Below are positions 13,721-23,686 of a stretch of 64,000 nucleotides of DNA, piece by piece. The notes under the pieces were generated by a model that searched no databases, was not told the origin of the DNA, and saw nothing but the letters and a program-made list of their open reading frames with translations. How positions within the stretch are numbered: position 1 is the first letter of the stretch; each line of letters starts with the position of its first letter. Origin of the DNA: Hydrogenovibrio sp049975065 (GTDB lineage: Bacteria > Pseudomonadota > Gammaproteobacteria > Thiomicrospirales > Thiomicrospiraceae); assembly GCA_049975065.1 (NCBI GenBank), contig JBNGDN010000003.1; one strand, given 5' to 3'. The position numbers and the translations under genes are program-made.

Positions 13721-16146
13721 GTGACACTGCTCGCTTTTTTCTTATTACGATTGCGCCCGCCGCGCTTTTTGCGGTAAGGCCGTTTTTTTCGTGTCGGAGC
13801 CTGCTCATCCTCTTCGCCCCCGGCTTTGTGCTCGGGCGAGGCGTCCGAATCATTCAGGGAGTTTTCCGTTCCAGACAGCGCGTGGTCGTTATCCTCTGAA
13901 GACAAAAAGCGCAAATCGACTTTACGGTCATCGAGATTCACTTGGGCGACCTGCACCCGTAAACGGTCGCCTAGGCGGAAGGTTTTGCCAGTGCGCTCAC
14001 CTTTAAGACAATGTCGAGAGGCATCATAATGGAAATAATCCTCACCCAATTCGGTGATGTGCACCAAGCCTTCCACATACAAAGGCTCCAGTTCGACAAA
14101 AAGACCAAAATTGGTCGCCGCGGCGACCACAGCATCGTATTCTTCGCCCAAGCGGTGCGACAGGAACTCGCATTTCAGGAAAGTCACCGCATCGCGCGTG
14201 GCTTCATCCGCACGGCGCTCTGTGGAGGAACAATGCTCGCCAAAGCTGTCCATATCCTTTTCAGAATAGGTAAACTTTTCAATGGGTTGTTTCGTCCATG
14301 CAAAGCGGATAGCGCGATGAATCAATAAGTCAGGGTAACGACGAATCGGGGATGTGAAGTGCGCGTAATACTCATAATTCAAACCAAAATGCCCAAGATT
14401 TTCCGGTTGATAAACGGCCTGATTCATACTTCTCAGCAGCACCGTTTCCACCAGATGTTCGTGTGGCTGACCTTTAACAGCGGCGGAAATCGCAGCGTAA
14501 TCCTGCGCATCCGGCGTATCGCCACCTTCCAGAGACAAGCCAAAATCGCCCAAGAAGGTTCTGAGATTTTTTAAACGTTCCTCGGAAGGTTTTTCATGGA
14601 CACGATACAGCATCGGAATTTTGTGCCACTTGAGGTAACGCGCCGTGGCAACATTCGCCATCAACATACATTCCTCAATCAGTTTGTGCGCTTCATTGCG
14701 CACCGTGGGCACAATTTTTTCAATTTTGCGATGTTCATCAAAAACGATGCGGGTTTCTGTGGTATCGAAATCCAGCGCACCGCGTTCTTCGCGTGCCTGC
14801 TTTAACAGCCCATAAAGCTCGTTCAAATCTTCGATATTCGACACATAGTCCGCAAAGGTCTGTCTGTGCTCGGAGGCTTCGTTCGTGAGCATGTCGTGCA
14901 CCTGATTGTAGGTCAGACGGGCTTTGGAGTTCATAACGGCATCGTAAAACTGAGTGCGCTCTAACTTACCCTGCTCATCAATATACATGTCACACACCAT
15001 GCACAAGCGATCCACATTGGGGTTCAATGAACACAGGTTATTGGACAGTTTTTCCGGCAACATCGGTACCACCTGCTGCGGGAAATAAACGGAATTGCCG
15101 CGTTCATAGGCTTCTTTGTCTAAAGGCGTGCCCGGCTTGACGTAATGAGATACGTCTGCAATCGCCACCACCAGTCGCCAGCCCTTTTTACGGCGTTTTG
15201 CAAAAACGGCATCATCAAAGTCCTTAGAATCTTCACCGTCAATGGTGACCAACGGCAAAGCGCGGATATCCTTACGCCCTTCTTTATCCGCCTCGGTCAC
15301 TTCATCGGCAATCGCGTCCAATTGGTTCAGAGCTTCCTGAGACCAGACATTTGGAATATCGTATGCATGGATGGCCGAGTCAATCTCCATGCCCGGTGCC
15401 ATGTAATCCCCCACGACCTCGACAATCTTACCGATGGCGCTGGAACGTTTTGTCGGCTGGTGAATCACCTCCACCATGACAATCTGCCCTTCTTCCGCCC
15501 CAAGAAGCCCGTCCTGCGGAATGAAAATATCCTGAGCAATTTTGTTATTGGTCGGTTGCACCCAGGCCAGGCCATCTTCCAAGTGCAGGCGCCCCAGCAC
15601 CTGCTGGTTAGCGTGTTCAATCACCTCAACGATCATGCCTTCACGCCGACCCTTGCGATCCACACCGATTACCGAGGCAATGACGCGGTCACCATGAAAA
15701 ACCTTGTGCATTTCACGGTCACCTAAAAATAAATCCGAGCCGCCCTCTTCTGGCTGAACAAATCCGAAGCCACCAGGGTGCCCGATGACCTTGCCTTTGA
15801 TTAAATCCATTTTTTCGATCAGCCCGAAAGCGCCGCGACGATTGCGTAATAACTGCCCGTCGCGCACCATGGCTTTAAGCCGACGTGACAAAGCTTCAAA
15901 CTGCTCATCACCGTCAACCCCCAAACCTTCTGCGATCTGGTTCATGCGCATCGGTTTGCCTTCGGTTTCCATATAATTCAGGATAAACTCGCGGCTGGGG
16001 ATGGGGTTTTCGTATTTCACGGCCTCCCGATCCGCGTGCGGGTCTGCCGCTAACGGCTGATTCGGGGGAGAAGTTTCTGGAAGGTTTTCGGATGCCACTG
16101 TTTCAGACAAGGTTTCGGTATTTTCAGTATTAGATTTTTCAGTCAC
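13717..16146 (-). CDS. rnr: Ribonuclease R, 3'-5' exoribonuclease
   Basis: An 809-residue RNB-family enzyme that degrades structured RNA and takes part in rRNA quality control. After an acidic N-terminus comes a winged-helix domain (REFILNYMETEGKPMRMNQIAEGL), cold-shock domains, the RNB catalytic centre (TIDGEDSKDFDDAVFAKRR, whose Asp residues bind Mg2+), and an S1 domain near 640-730 (VVAAATNFGLFVELEPLYVEGLVHI). A Lys/Arg-rich tail closes the protein. Length is typical. The 490 bases upstream (16147-16636) must hold its promoter. Confidence 0.96.
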   Translation of the reverse strand: MTEKSNTENTETLSETVASENLPETSPPNQPLAADPHADREAVKYENPIPSREFILNYMETEGKPMRMNQIAEGLGVDGDEQFEALSRRLKAMVRDGQLLRNRRGAFGLIEKMDLIKGKVIGHPGGFGFVQPEEGGSDLFLGDREMHKVFHGDRVIASVIGVDRKGRREGMIVEVIEHANQQVLGRLHLEDGLAWVQPTNNKIAQDIFIPQDGLLGAEEGQIVMVEVIHQPTKRSSAIGKIVEVVGDYMAPGMEIDSAIHAYDIPNVWSQEALNQLDAIADEVTEADKEGRKDIRALPLVTIDGEDSKDFDDAVFAKRRKKGWRLVVAIADVSHYVKPGTPLDKEAYERGNSVYFPQQVVPMLPEKLSNNLCSLNPNVDRLCMVCDMYIDEQGKLERTQFYDAVMNSKARLTYNQVHDMLTNEASEHRQTFADYVSNIEDLNELYGLLKQAREERGALDFDTTETRIVFDEHRKIEKIVPTVRNEAHKLIEECMLMANVATARYLKWHKIPMLYRVHEKPSEERLKNLRTFLGDFGLSLEGGDTPDAQDYAAISAAVKGQPHEHLVETVLLRSMNQAVYQPENLGHFGLNYEYYAHFTSPIRRYPDLLIHRAIRFAWTKQPIEKFTYSEKDMDSFGEHCSSTERRADEATRDAVTFLKCEFLSHRLGEEYDAVVAAATNFGLFVELEPLYVEGLVHITELGEDYFHYDASRHCLKGERTGKTFRLGDRLRVQVAQVNLDDRKVDLRFLSSEDNDHALSGTENSLNDSDASPEHKAGGEEDEQAPTRKKRPYRKKRGGRNRNKKKASSVT

Positions 16147-16636
16147 TCGGAATTCTACTATTATTTATTGAGACCTTATGCGTTTATGGCACCTTTGCAA
16201 TTACTCGCAATGAGCGCGCATTACGCTAACCAGGTCTTTTATTCAACGATTATTTCAACAACTTCGGCTCGGCGTTACTTTATATCGTTATGGCAATGCC
16301 GACATTCTCAAAGGCACTAAAAGCACTCAGGATAAAAGCCAGCAAACTTGTTGAAAGTTCAAACAACCATGCCCGCAATCCGCCAGGCCTGGTTCATTTC
16401 AGGTGTTTTCAAAAGCGGGTCACAATTTACGTCCACCGACCCCTCGCACTTTAACGCGCCGAGCAGCCGTTTGGGTTAAGTTCGACAGGCGGCTCGCTTT
16501 AAAAAACGATTTATTATATACCATATTATAAACCATGATAGGTCGCATTAAGCACTAACCTTTTGATTTGAAAAACGTCCGTCTCTTCCCACCGCCAGCC
16601 TTGCGCCCTAAAGCCAGCGCTGACGGAGGTCGAAAT
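16147..16636. other. Intergenic region, 490 bases
   Basis: This gap between the minus-strand rnr start and the lpd stop has no supported gene or RNA. It carries one palindrome copy (16383-16392), an AT-rich stretch at 16501-16540 and an imperfect GC-rich inverted arrangement near 16459-16500. I see no clear U-tract terminator for lpd. Confidence 0.6.
16383..16400 (+). repeat. Iterated palindrome, copy 8 (intergenic)
   Basis: CCAGGCCTGGTTCATTTC in the gap between rnr and lpdA. Confidence 0.95.
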
Positions 16637-18052
16637 TCAGGCTTTTTCCAAAGAGGCTCTCTCTTCTGGGGTGTAAAGGGCTTCGGCCAACAGGCCGATA
16701 GCCGACTCCACCGCTTCTTCCAGAACTGGATGATAATAAGGCATTCGCACCAGCTGCAACACATCCATTTCCTGCTCCACCGCCCAAGCCAGCAAGTGCG
16801 CAAAATGCTCGGCCTGCGGCATAAGCAATTCGCCGCCAATCAAACGCTTGGTTTGCTTGTCGGCAAACAGCGAAATCATGCCGCGATCCTGCCCCATCAC
16901 GATGGCACGGCCATTATTGCGTTCCAGATTAAAATCCACCACCACCGTGGCTTCCGGCTGCAGTTCGGTGTAACGGCACCCAAAGGTCGCGACCTGTGGG
17001 TCCACAAAAGCAATGCCAAGCGATGTTTTGCGCTTGTAGGCTTGCACCTTCGGGTAAGCCATGGCATTACGCACGGCAATCTTGCCTTCATGACCGGCTT
17101 CATGCAGAATCGGGCGATAGTTATTCACGTCCCCGGCGATAAAGACCGGTAAGTCAGCGATTTGCATGGTGTTCAAATCAAACGGCGGCATCCCCCGTTC
17201 GTCCAACTCAACCCCCAGTTTCTCAATGCCAATCTGGTCGATATTGGGGCGACGCCCCAAAGCGGCCAGCACCGCATCCACCTCAAAGCTGCCCGAAGAA
17301 ACCGTGATTTTAGCCCCCTGTTCCAGAGCGGTTATCTCAGCGGCCTCACCCAAATACACTGGAAACTCTTTAGAAATCAGCTTAATGGCTTCCTTGGAAA
17401 CGCTGGGAGAACTGAGTCCGGCAAGCGTGCTGGTCATTTCAAAACCAATCACATCCACCCCTATGCGCGACAAGGCCTGCCCCAATTCCAGTCCAATCAC
17501 CCCCAGACCGATGACCGCCACTCGCTTAGGCAGCGTTTCCAACTCAAAGATTTCATCACTGGTCAATAGCCGGTCACCCAACGCCTCTTTCCAAGGCGCT
17601 GGCACGACAGGACGCGATCCGGTGGCAATAATAATCCGCTCACCCTGAATCTGCTCGCCGTTAACCTCCACCGTGTCCGGCGACACAAATTTGGCATAGC
17701 CTTTAATCAACTGCCCCGCTTTTAAGGTCTCGGTTGATCCCGACTGAACGCCTTTGGTAAAGCGATCACGAAACGCACGAACACGCTTCATTACCGCTGC
17801 CTGATCGATGGTCAAACCATCGGCACCATCAATACCGAAATCGTAAAAATGTTTGCGGGCATGAAAATGCTCCGCGCAATGAATCAACGCTTTGGAAGGC
17901 ATGCAACCAACTCGGGCGCAGGTGGTACCGAAGTGTCCGCCATTGATCATGACGAAATCATCGGTTTCTCGCCGAATGTGTCCCAAGGCCGTCAAGCCGG
18001 AAGAACCTGCACCTAATATGATGTATTTCACTTGTCTCATTGCCATCCCCAT
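16637..18052 (-). CDS. lpdA: Dihydrolipoyl dehydrogenase (stand-alone E3)
   Basis: A 471-residue flavoprotein disulfide reductase: FAD motif LGAGSSG (about 13-19), redox-active pair Cys45-Cys50 in TTCARVGCMPSK, NAD motif VIGLGVIGLELG, FAD-binding FIAGDVN, and the C-terminal dimer motif HPVLEE with the catalytic His-Glu dyad. These features fit dihydrolipoyl dehydrogenase, which reoxidises lipoamide on 2-oxoacid dehydrogenases or the glycine system. No E1, E2 or lipoyl protein gene is adjacent, so the partner is not visible; a related NADH/mercuric-type reductase is less likely given HPVLEE. Starts ATG 18052 and ATG 18040 are both possible; the latter has GGGGA before it. Confidence 0.85.
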   Translation of the reverse strand: MGMAMRQVKYIILGAGSSGLTALGHIRRETDDFVMINGGHFGTTCARVGCMPSKALIHCAEHFHARKHFYDFGIDGADGLTIDQAAVMKRVRAFRDRFTKGVQSGSTETLKAGQLIKGYAKFVSPDTVEVNGEQIQGERIIIATGSRPVVPAPWKEALGDRLLTSDEIFELETLPKRVAVIGLGVIGLELGQALSRIGVDVIGFEMTSTLAGLSSPSVSKEAIKLISKEFPVYLGEAAEITALEQGAKITVSSGSFEVDAVLAALGRRPNIDQIGIEKLGVELDERGMPPFDLNTMQIADLPVFIAGDVNNYRPILHEAGHEGKIAVRNAMAYPKVQAYKRKTSLGIAFVDPQVATFGCRYTELQPEATVVVDFNLERNNGRAIVMGQDRGMISLFADKQTKRLIGGELLMPQAEHFAHLLAWAVEQEMDVLQLVRMPYYHPVLEEAVESAIGLLAEALYTPEERASLEKA

Positions 18053-18207
18053 TTCATCTACTCAAAAAACAACGCCTGCAACCAAAGTTTCAACACTCTA
18101 TGATCAGTTTGTTACAACACGCCATTGTACATTAGGGCACCTCGATTATCAGGCCATTGTACGATGCCAGACATTTTAACGCCAGATTATGACAACTTAA
18201 AGAAAAT

Positions 18208-18226
18208 ACCAGGCCTGGTGAATTTA
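18208..18226 (+). repeat. Iterated palindrome, copy 9 (intergenic)
   Basis: ACCAGGCCTGGTGAATTTA between the divergent lpdA and mltF genes. Confidence 0.95.
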
Positions 18227-18264
18227 ATACTTGATTATTGAGAGGGTAAAAATACAATCAAAGT

Positions 18265-19953
18265 ATGACAGCCACCAAAGAGACATTTTTTTTGCGGAAC
18301 AGAAACCATTTTTTTCGACCGTCTTTAGGGGGTCTCAATCAGACTCGGCACCGTCGCTGGCTGATTGGCGCACTGATCTGCATGGTGCCCGTCTCATTTT
18401 CGGGTGCACAGGAAAAGGTCTCTGATCGCCCCAACCTTTCGATTTCCGAGCGCATACTCCAGCCGTTTCACGGTGATCTACCCGCCCTGCGCGAACGTCG
18501 CATTATTCGCGTTCTTGTCAGCTACACCCGCACCAACTTCTTTCTGACGCCTCGTGGATTTCGCGGCATTGAATACGATTTACTGATGGCTTACGAGGCC
18601 TATTTGAATCGCGGCCCAAGACGGCAACGCTACCAGACGCACCTGACGTTCATCCCCACCACCTTTGATAAAATTCTCACCAGCTTGCAAGCCGGCTATG
18701 GAGACATTGCCGCCTCAGGCTTGACGATTACGCCGGAACGCCAGGCTCTGGTGGACTTTACCCAACCCTACATTCGCAATGTCCAGGAAATTCTGGTATC
18801 GAATAAAAACGCCCCGCCCATCCAAACGCTACTCGACTTTTCCGGTAAACAGGTGGTGGTGGTGCGCAACAGCAGCTATGTCATTCACCTGGAAGGCATT
18901 AACCAAGCACTGGGGCGACTCGGGTTGCCTCCTATGGAAATCATTAAAGCCGATCCATTGATTGAATCAGAAGATATTTTGGAGATGCTCAACGAAGACC
19001 TGTATCAATACACGGTGGTGGACAGCCATTTGGCTGAAATTTGGCAGCAAATTCTTCCAAACATCCAACTGGACAAACACATTATTATCCGTCACAACAG
19101 CAACATTGCCTGGGCCGTGCAAAAGGATCATCCGAAATTGCTGGCATCGCTCAACACTTTCATTCAAGAATACGCCAAACCGGGGCGCCTTCTCGGCAAC
19201 TCGGTTTACCGCAAATACTTTGAAGACACCTATTGGTTGCGACAACCCCTGACGCACGATCTATTAAAACGGGTTAAATGTCTGATTTACTATTTTCAAC
19301 TTTACGCAGAATTTTACGAATTTGATTGGAAATTAATTGCGGCTCTGGCCTATCAGGAATCCCACTTCAACCACCAGAAAAAAAGCCATGCCGGTGCCGT
19401 GGGCATCATGCAGATCAAGCCTTCCACCGCACGCGATTCCAATGTCAATCTTCCCGACATTGACGACCTTGAAACCAATATTCATGCCGGCATCAAATAT
19501 CTAGCGTTTTTAAGAGATCGCTATTTTTCCAGCCACGACTACACCCCTGAAGAACAGGAGAATTTCACACTCGCCGCTTACAATGCCGGCCCGGCCAAGG
19601 TGCTGCAGATGCAACAGCGCACAGCGGAACTGGGACTGGATCCGAAAAAGTGGTTTTACAATGTGGAAACCATTGCCCGACAGGTCATCGGACATGAAAC
19701 GGTGAATTACGTCACCGGCATTCAAAAGATGCGTCTATTCTTAGGGGTATCCAAAAAACTTGACCAAAATAAGCGGCTGCTTCTGAACGAGAATCGCGCA
19801 CGCATCGACTCCAAAAACCAACTGAACGGCATGGTGATACAAGACATCTCCACCCAATTACCAGACCCTCCAGATGCAGCCGCCAACCTCAAAAACAAAC
19901 CCGAATCCGACTTAAAAACCGATTACCCAGCCGTCCAAGCCGCGCCGGAATAA
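18265..19953 (+). CDS. mltF: MltF-like membrane-bound lytic murein transglycosylase
   Basis: A 562-residue envelope enzyme. An N-terminal hydrophobic segment (WLIGALICMVPVSFSGA) serves as signal or anchor. Residues about 75-315 form a substrate-binding-protein family 3 domain (RRIIRVLVSYTRTNFFL, GIEYDLLMAYEAYL, DIAASGLTITPERQALVDFT). Residues about 345-480 form the SLT transglycosylase domain with catalytic Glu365 in AYQESHFNHQKKSHAGAVGIMQI and LAAYNAGPAKV. This is the MltF architecture; MltF cleaves the glycan with 1,6-anhydro end formation. A polar tail follows. The ribosome site before ATG 18265 is weak. It is divergent from lpd, with palindrome copy 18209 between them. Confidence 0.88.
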   Translation: MTATKETFFLRNRNHFFRPSLGGLNQTRHRRWLIGALICMVPVSFSGAQEKVSDRPNLSISERILQPFHGDLPALRERRIIRVLVSYTRTNFFLTPRGFRGIEYDLLMAYEAYLNRGPRRQRYQTHLTFIPTTFDKILTSLQAGYGDIAASGLTITPERQALVDFTQPYIRNVQEILVSNKNAPPIQTLLDFSGKQVVVVRNSSYVIHLEGINQALGRLGLPPMEIIKADPLIESEDILEMLNEDLYQYTVVDSHLAEIWQQILPNIQLDKHIIIRHNSNIAWAVQKDHPKLLASLNTFIQEYAKPGRLLGNSVYRKYFEDTYWLRQPLTHDLLKRVKCLIYYFQLYAEFYEFDWKLIAALAYQESHFNHQKKSHAGAVGIMQIKPSTARDSNVNLPDIDDLETNIHAGIKYLAFLRDRYFSSHDYTPEEQENFTLAAYNAGPAKVLQMQQRTAELGLDPKKWFYNVETIARQVIGHETVNYVTGIQKMRLFLGVSKKLDQNKRLLLNENRARIDSKNQLNGMVIQDISTQLPDPPDAAANLKNKPESDLKTDYPAVQAAPE

Positions 19954-19965
19954 ATCCCACAAATG

Positions 19966-21414
19966 TTATGCACTCGAACTCGGTCGATAGACCTTTACAT
20001 TTGTGTAACCGGCATCATAAAGATACTGAGCATGCAACTGACTCATGACCCCTTTTTGACAATAAAGCAAATACCGCTTTTGCAAATCCAACGATTTAAA
20101 AGCACGATTTAAATCATAAAAGGGAATGGTCATCACCGAAGCTGCCTTCAATGGCTGCGCCTTGGCCACTTCCGGTTGTCGGATATCAATAATCGTGTCG
20201 GTTTCTAGGGGTTCCGTTACCACATCCATCGCCTGAGCTTGGTTGATATTTTCAACAATCGAATCCACAGAAATGGCTTTCGCAGAATTCACAGCCTGCT
20301 GCAAAACCGACGCATCAAACTTTTTCGAGTCCACAGCCATACGCTTATAAGAGCCGTGCGTAACAGGGTTTTGCGAGATAACCCCGCAATACTCTGGCAT
20401 ATTCTCCGCAAATTCACGCGTGCCAATCCGATCCGCCATGGCCATAATATCCGGCTTGCTCATTAAAGCCAAGGGGCGCAAAACCAATTTATCCGTCGCC
20501 TGATCGATGAATGCCAGATTGCGCAATGTCTGGCTCGATACTTGCGCCACGGCCTCCCCCGTAACCAAGGCATCAATCCCCATATCATCCGCCACTTTTT
20601 CTGCGGCCTGAAGCATCAAACGCTTGAGCATCACCCCCAGATAAACTTCGTGATTCGCCCGAAACAATTCAGCCACCACCGCCTGAAACGGAATGGTAAT
20701 AAACATTACACGGTGCGAGGCGCTGAACTTTTCCCAAAGATACAGTGCTACCTGCTTGACGCCGATCTCATGCGCTGCGCCGCCGAGGTTAAAAAAAATA
20801 AAATGCGTTTTCAAACCGCGCCGGATCGACAAATAGCTGGCCACCGTTGAGTCAAAACCGCCAGACATTAACGACAAAGCCTCCCCCAAGGAACCGATGG
20901 GAAATCCCCCCAGGCCTGGCCGGCGTTGTTGGACGATATTGAGCTGATCCTGATGATATTCCAGCTCAATCTTCACGTCAGGATGATGCAGATCGACTCT
21001 TTTCGGCTCGCCCACCTGACACAAGTGCGCCCCGATCAGACGCTCCATATCATAGGACGAAAAATCGTGATTTCCGGTACGCTTGACACGCACCACAAAG
21101 GTTTTACCAGCAATCTTCGGCCGCGCATACTCGGCCACCTTTTCAACCACCGCGTCCAGCTCGCTGCAAATCGACTGCTCAACTTCCAAAAACTGTTCCA
21201 CACCCGGCGTATTCAGCAAAATTCGCCGCACAAACTCGACTTCATCCGGCGCGCAAAACACCTCAATCTTATCCCCAAACCGCTTGGTGCGAACCTCAGC
21301 CAGCTGCCTGCCAAGCAAATTGCGCAGATTGAAGTGCAACTGATTCACCATTTTTTTCTTAACGGCATGGCCTTTTACCATGATCTCCGGAAAGAGTTTG
21401 ACAATAAATTTCAT
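19966..21414 (-). CDS. thiI: tRNA 4-thiouridine sulfurtransferase with rhodanese domain
   Basis: A 482-residue protein in three parts: ferredoxin-like/THUMP RNA-binding region (1-165), PP-loop ATP pyrophosphatase (LSMSGGFDSTVASYLSIRRG), and a C-terminal rhodanese domain ending LLYCQKGVMSQLHAQYL, whose Cys is the persulfide carrier. ThiI makes 4-thiouridine at tRNA position 8 and, with the rhodanese domain, supplies sulfur for the thiamine thiazole. The long form with rhodanese matches gammaproteobacteria. Palindrome copy 20910 encodes RRPGLGG just before the PP-loop. Confidence 0.95.
   Translation of the reverse strand: MKFIVKLFPEIMVKGHAVKKKMVNQLHFNLRNLLGRQLAEVRTKRFGDKIEVFCAPDEVEFVRRILLNTPGVEQFLEVEQSICSELDAVVEKVAEYARPKIAGKTFVVRVKRTGNHDFSSYDMERLIGAHLCQVGEPKRVDLHHPDVKIELEYHQDQLNIVQQRRPGLGGFPIGSLGEALSLMSGGFDSTVASYLSIRRGLKTHFIFFNLGGAAHEIGVKQVALYLWEKFSASHRVMFITIPFQAVVAELFRANHEVYLGVMLKRLMLQAAEKVADDMGIDALVTGEAVAQVSSQTLRNLAFIDQATDKLVLRPLALMSKPDIMAMADRIGTREFAENMPEYCGVISQNPVTHGSYKRMAVDSKKFDASVLQQAVNSAKAISVDSIVENINQAQAMDVVTEPLETDTIIDIRQPEVAKAQPLKAASVMTIPFYDLNRAFKSLDLQKRYLLYCQKGVMSQLHAQYLYDAGYTNVKVYRPSSSA
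20902..20919 (-). repeat. Iterated palindrome, copy 10 (in thiI)
   Basis: CCAGGCCTGGGGGGATTT on the minus strand (core 20910-20919), encoding RPGLGGF. Confidence 0.9.
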
Positions 21415-21462
21415 ATCGACAACATTTTATTTTGAACTCAGAGATTGACCCGAGAGCAGAGC

Positions 21463-22305
21463 CTAGCCCACCAGACTGTTACTCATAAGCGCCATCCGAA
21501 TTTCATCAACGACCTCATCCTGAATCATCAGCTCGGTCTGGGCATTGGCCAACATTTCTCGAACTTCCGACCCCATGTAACTGTCATAACTGGCTTCACT
21601 GACAATGGCGTTCGCCAACTGAACAAGCGCTACGAGCGTTCGCACATAAGCGTCTTTAATCACTGACAGATCACGCTGGTGGTGCAGCAGCATCACTTGG
21701 GCAAAGCTGGAATCCAAGTGCCACTTGCGCGCCACCAACAACCCATAAACGCCATGATGCGCATGATACTTTGCTTTTTCACGCACCAAACCGGTGTAGC
21801 AATTGGTCAGCGTATTATAAAAGTTATTGTGATAGTTACCGAACTTCATCTCCATAACAATGGCACCGGCGTTATGAAACACCCCAGCCATATAAACGGC
21901 GTCGGAGGTGACATTGTCCACCCAGTGACTGAGCTCGGTGGCCACATTGGCGACGTCAATACTGTGATCCATCAGGTCATCGAAAATAGCATCTTCCACT
22001 TGGGTTTTGAACCCAAGACTGAACACCAAATTTTTCAGCCGACACAACCCCAGCGAATCCATTGCCCCGCGAATACTTTTCACCGGATCCGACCCTTTCG
22101 ATAAAAACTGGGGTTGATTCGCTACCTTGACCAGCTCACCGGAAATCACGGTATTTCGCCCGATGATTTCCGCCATCTCGCCAAAATCGGGAAATTCCGT
22201 TTTTTGCAACAGGGCTTGAAGCTCCATTAGCTCCGCCGGAATGGTGGGGATTTCAAACCCCTCTAATTGCTGATGTGCAATCAGCATCTGTTGTTTTAAG
22301 TCCAT
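21463..22305 (-). CDS. HDOD domain protein
   Basis: A 280-residue single-domain HDOD protein (LQALLQKTEFPDFGEMAEIIGRNTVISGELVKVANQPQF and GAMDSLGLCRLKNLVFSLGF). HDOD is a degenerate HD phosphohydrolase fold found in signalling proteins; catalytic metal ligands are generally lacking, so a scaffolding or regulatory role is expected. No receiver or output domain is attached. ATG 22305 was chosen; GTG 22317 is possible. It sits 48 bases upstream of thiI on the same strand, but a functional link is not obvious. Confidence 0.8.
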   Translation of the reverse strand: MDLKQQMLIAHQQLEGFEIPTIPAELMELQALLQKTEFPDFGEMAEIIGRNTVISGELVKVANQPQFLSKGSDPVKSIRGAMDSLGLCRLKNLVFSLGFKTQVEDAIFDDLMDHSIDVANVATELSHWVDNVTSDAVYMAGVFHNAGAIVMEMKFGNYHNNFYNTLTNCYTGLVREKAKYHAHHGVYGLLVARKWHLDSSFAQVMLLHHQRDLSVIKDAYVRTLVALVQLANAIVSEASYDSYMGSEVREMLANAQTELMIQDEVVDEIRMALMSNSLVG

Positions 22306-22558
22306 GCAATTTAACACTCATCTGACAGGCGCTTGCCTTAAATTTGACCCGACGACTTCCATTCAATCCATTTAATTTTCAGGCCGTTTTAAATGACCAT
22401 AAACTATACATTATAATTCACCTAGGCCTGCTGGTGTAGCTTTCTTGTACTGTCGCGCCCTTCGCCGCAACGTCCGCCATCACGTCTCAGCTTGATATTT
22501 CGCCAAGTGCCTGTTATGCTTACGCGAGTTTTTTATCGACTATTAAGAGAGAGTCTCA

Positions 22559-23533
22559 ATGAAAAGATTAGATCAGATTTTAGCGCGTGACGGCGTTCCT
22601 GCCGAGTTGGAATTGGTCATTGACCACGTCATGATTGCCTGTAAAGACATCGCCTACAAGCTTCGCCAGGGTGAACTCGCGGGCATTCTGGGCGCGACCG
22701 AAGATGAAAACGTTCAAGGCGAAACCCAAAAGAAACTGGACGTCATTTCAAACGACCTGCTAAAAGACATTCTTATTGATAACCCTTACGTCAAAGCCAT
22801 CGGCTCTGAAGAAGAAGACTACACCGTCGCCAGCACCACACCGGGCAAATATCTGGTCACCTTCGATCCACTGGACGGCTCTTCTAACATTGATGTCAAC
22901 CTATCCGTCGGCACCATTTTCTCGATTTTAGAAGCCCCAGAAGACGACCGTGCCGCCGATGACCAAACCATTTTCTTGCAAAACGGTCGCAAACAAGTCG
23001 CCGCCGGTTATGTGCTTTACGGCCCGTCGGTTATTTTGGTGTTGACCACCGGTAAGGGTGTCAACTTCTTCACACTGGATCAGACCGTGGGCGAATTCGT
23101 ACTGACCAAGGCCAATATTCAGATTCCCGCCGACACCTCCGAGTTTGCCATTAACATGTCTAACCAACGTTTCTGGGAAGCGGAAATGAAACAATACATT
23201 GACGACTGTCTTCTGGGCGAAGAAGGCCCCTTGGCTAAACGCTACAATATGCGCTGGGTCGCGTCCATGGTCGCAGAAGTACACCGCATTCTGGTGCGCG
23301 GCGGCATCTTTATGTATCCATACGACAACCGTGATCCATCCAAAGCCGGCAAGCTGCGTTTAATGTACGAAGGCAACCCTATGTCGATGATCGTCGAACA
23401 AGCCGGTGGCGCTTCCTCAACGGGTCGCATGGACATCATGGACGTTCAGCCGGAAGGCATTCACGATCGTGTACCCGTCGTACTTGGCTCGAAAAATGAA
23501 GTCGCTAAAGTCGTTGCTTATCATAATAAGTAA
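22559..23533 (+). CDS. fbp: Fructose-1,6-bisphosphatase class I
   Basis: A 324-residue enzyme that converts fructose 1,6-bisphosphate to fructose 6-phosphate in gluconeogenesis and, in autotrophs, Calvin-cycle regeneration. The metal and substrate motif FDPLDGSSNIDVNLSVGTIFS lies near 101-121, an upstream acidic GSEEEDY provides metal ligands, and GKLRLMYEGNPMSMIVEQAGG is the typical C-terminal substrate region. AGAGAGAG precedes ATG 22559. It is followed by a hairpin terminator and then ppa on the same strand. Confidence 0.97.
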   Translation: MKRLDQILARDGVPAELELVIDHVMIACKDIAYKLRQGELAGILGATEDENVQGETQKKLDVISNDLLKDILIDNPYVKAIGSEEEDYTVASTTPGKYLVTFDPLDGSSNIDVNLSVGTIFSILEAPEDDRAADDQTIFLQNGRKQVAAGYVLYGPSVILVLTTGKGVNFFTLDQTVGEFVLTKANIQIPADTSEFAINMSNQRFWEAEMKQYIDDCLLGEEGPLAKRYNMRWVASMVAEVHRILVRGGIFMYPYDNRDPSKAGKLRLMYEGNPMSMIVEQAGGASSTGRMDIMDVQPEGIHDRVPVVLGSKNEVAKVVAYHNK

Positions 23534-23590
23534 ACCGACTTGGCGGAAGCTTACGTCGCCAGTCAAAGCACTGGCTTCGGAGCACTCAGT

Positions 23591-23617
23591 AAAACACCCG
23601 CAACCGCGGGTGTTTTT
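23591..23617 (+). terminator. Terminator downstream of fbp
   Basis: A perfect stem ACACCCGC/GCGGGTGT (23594-23601 with 23606-23613), four-base loop AACC, then a T run (23613-23617). It lies 58 bases after the fbp stop and before the ppa start, so ppa probably has its own promoter. Confidence 0.88.
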
Positions 23618-23686
23618 GTCTATAAGCCATTGTCTATCAACTAATAGAACACACGATTCAACAACCATTTAATCAAAGGAAATACC

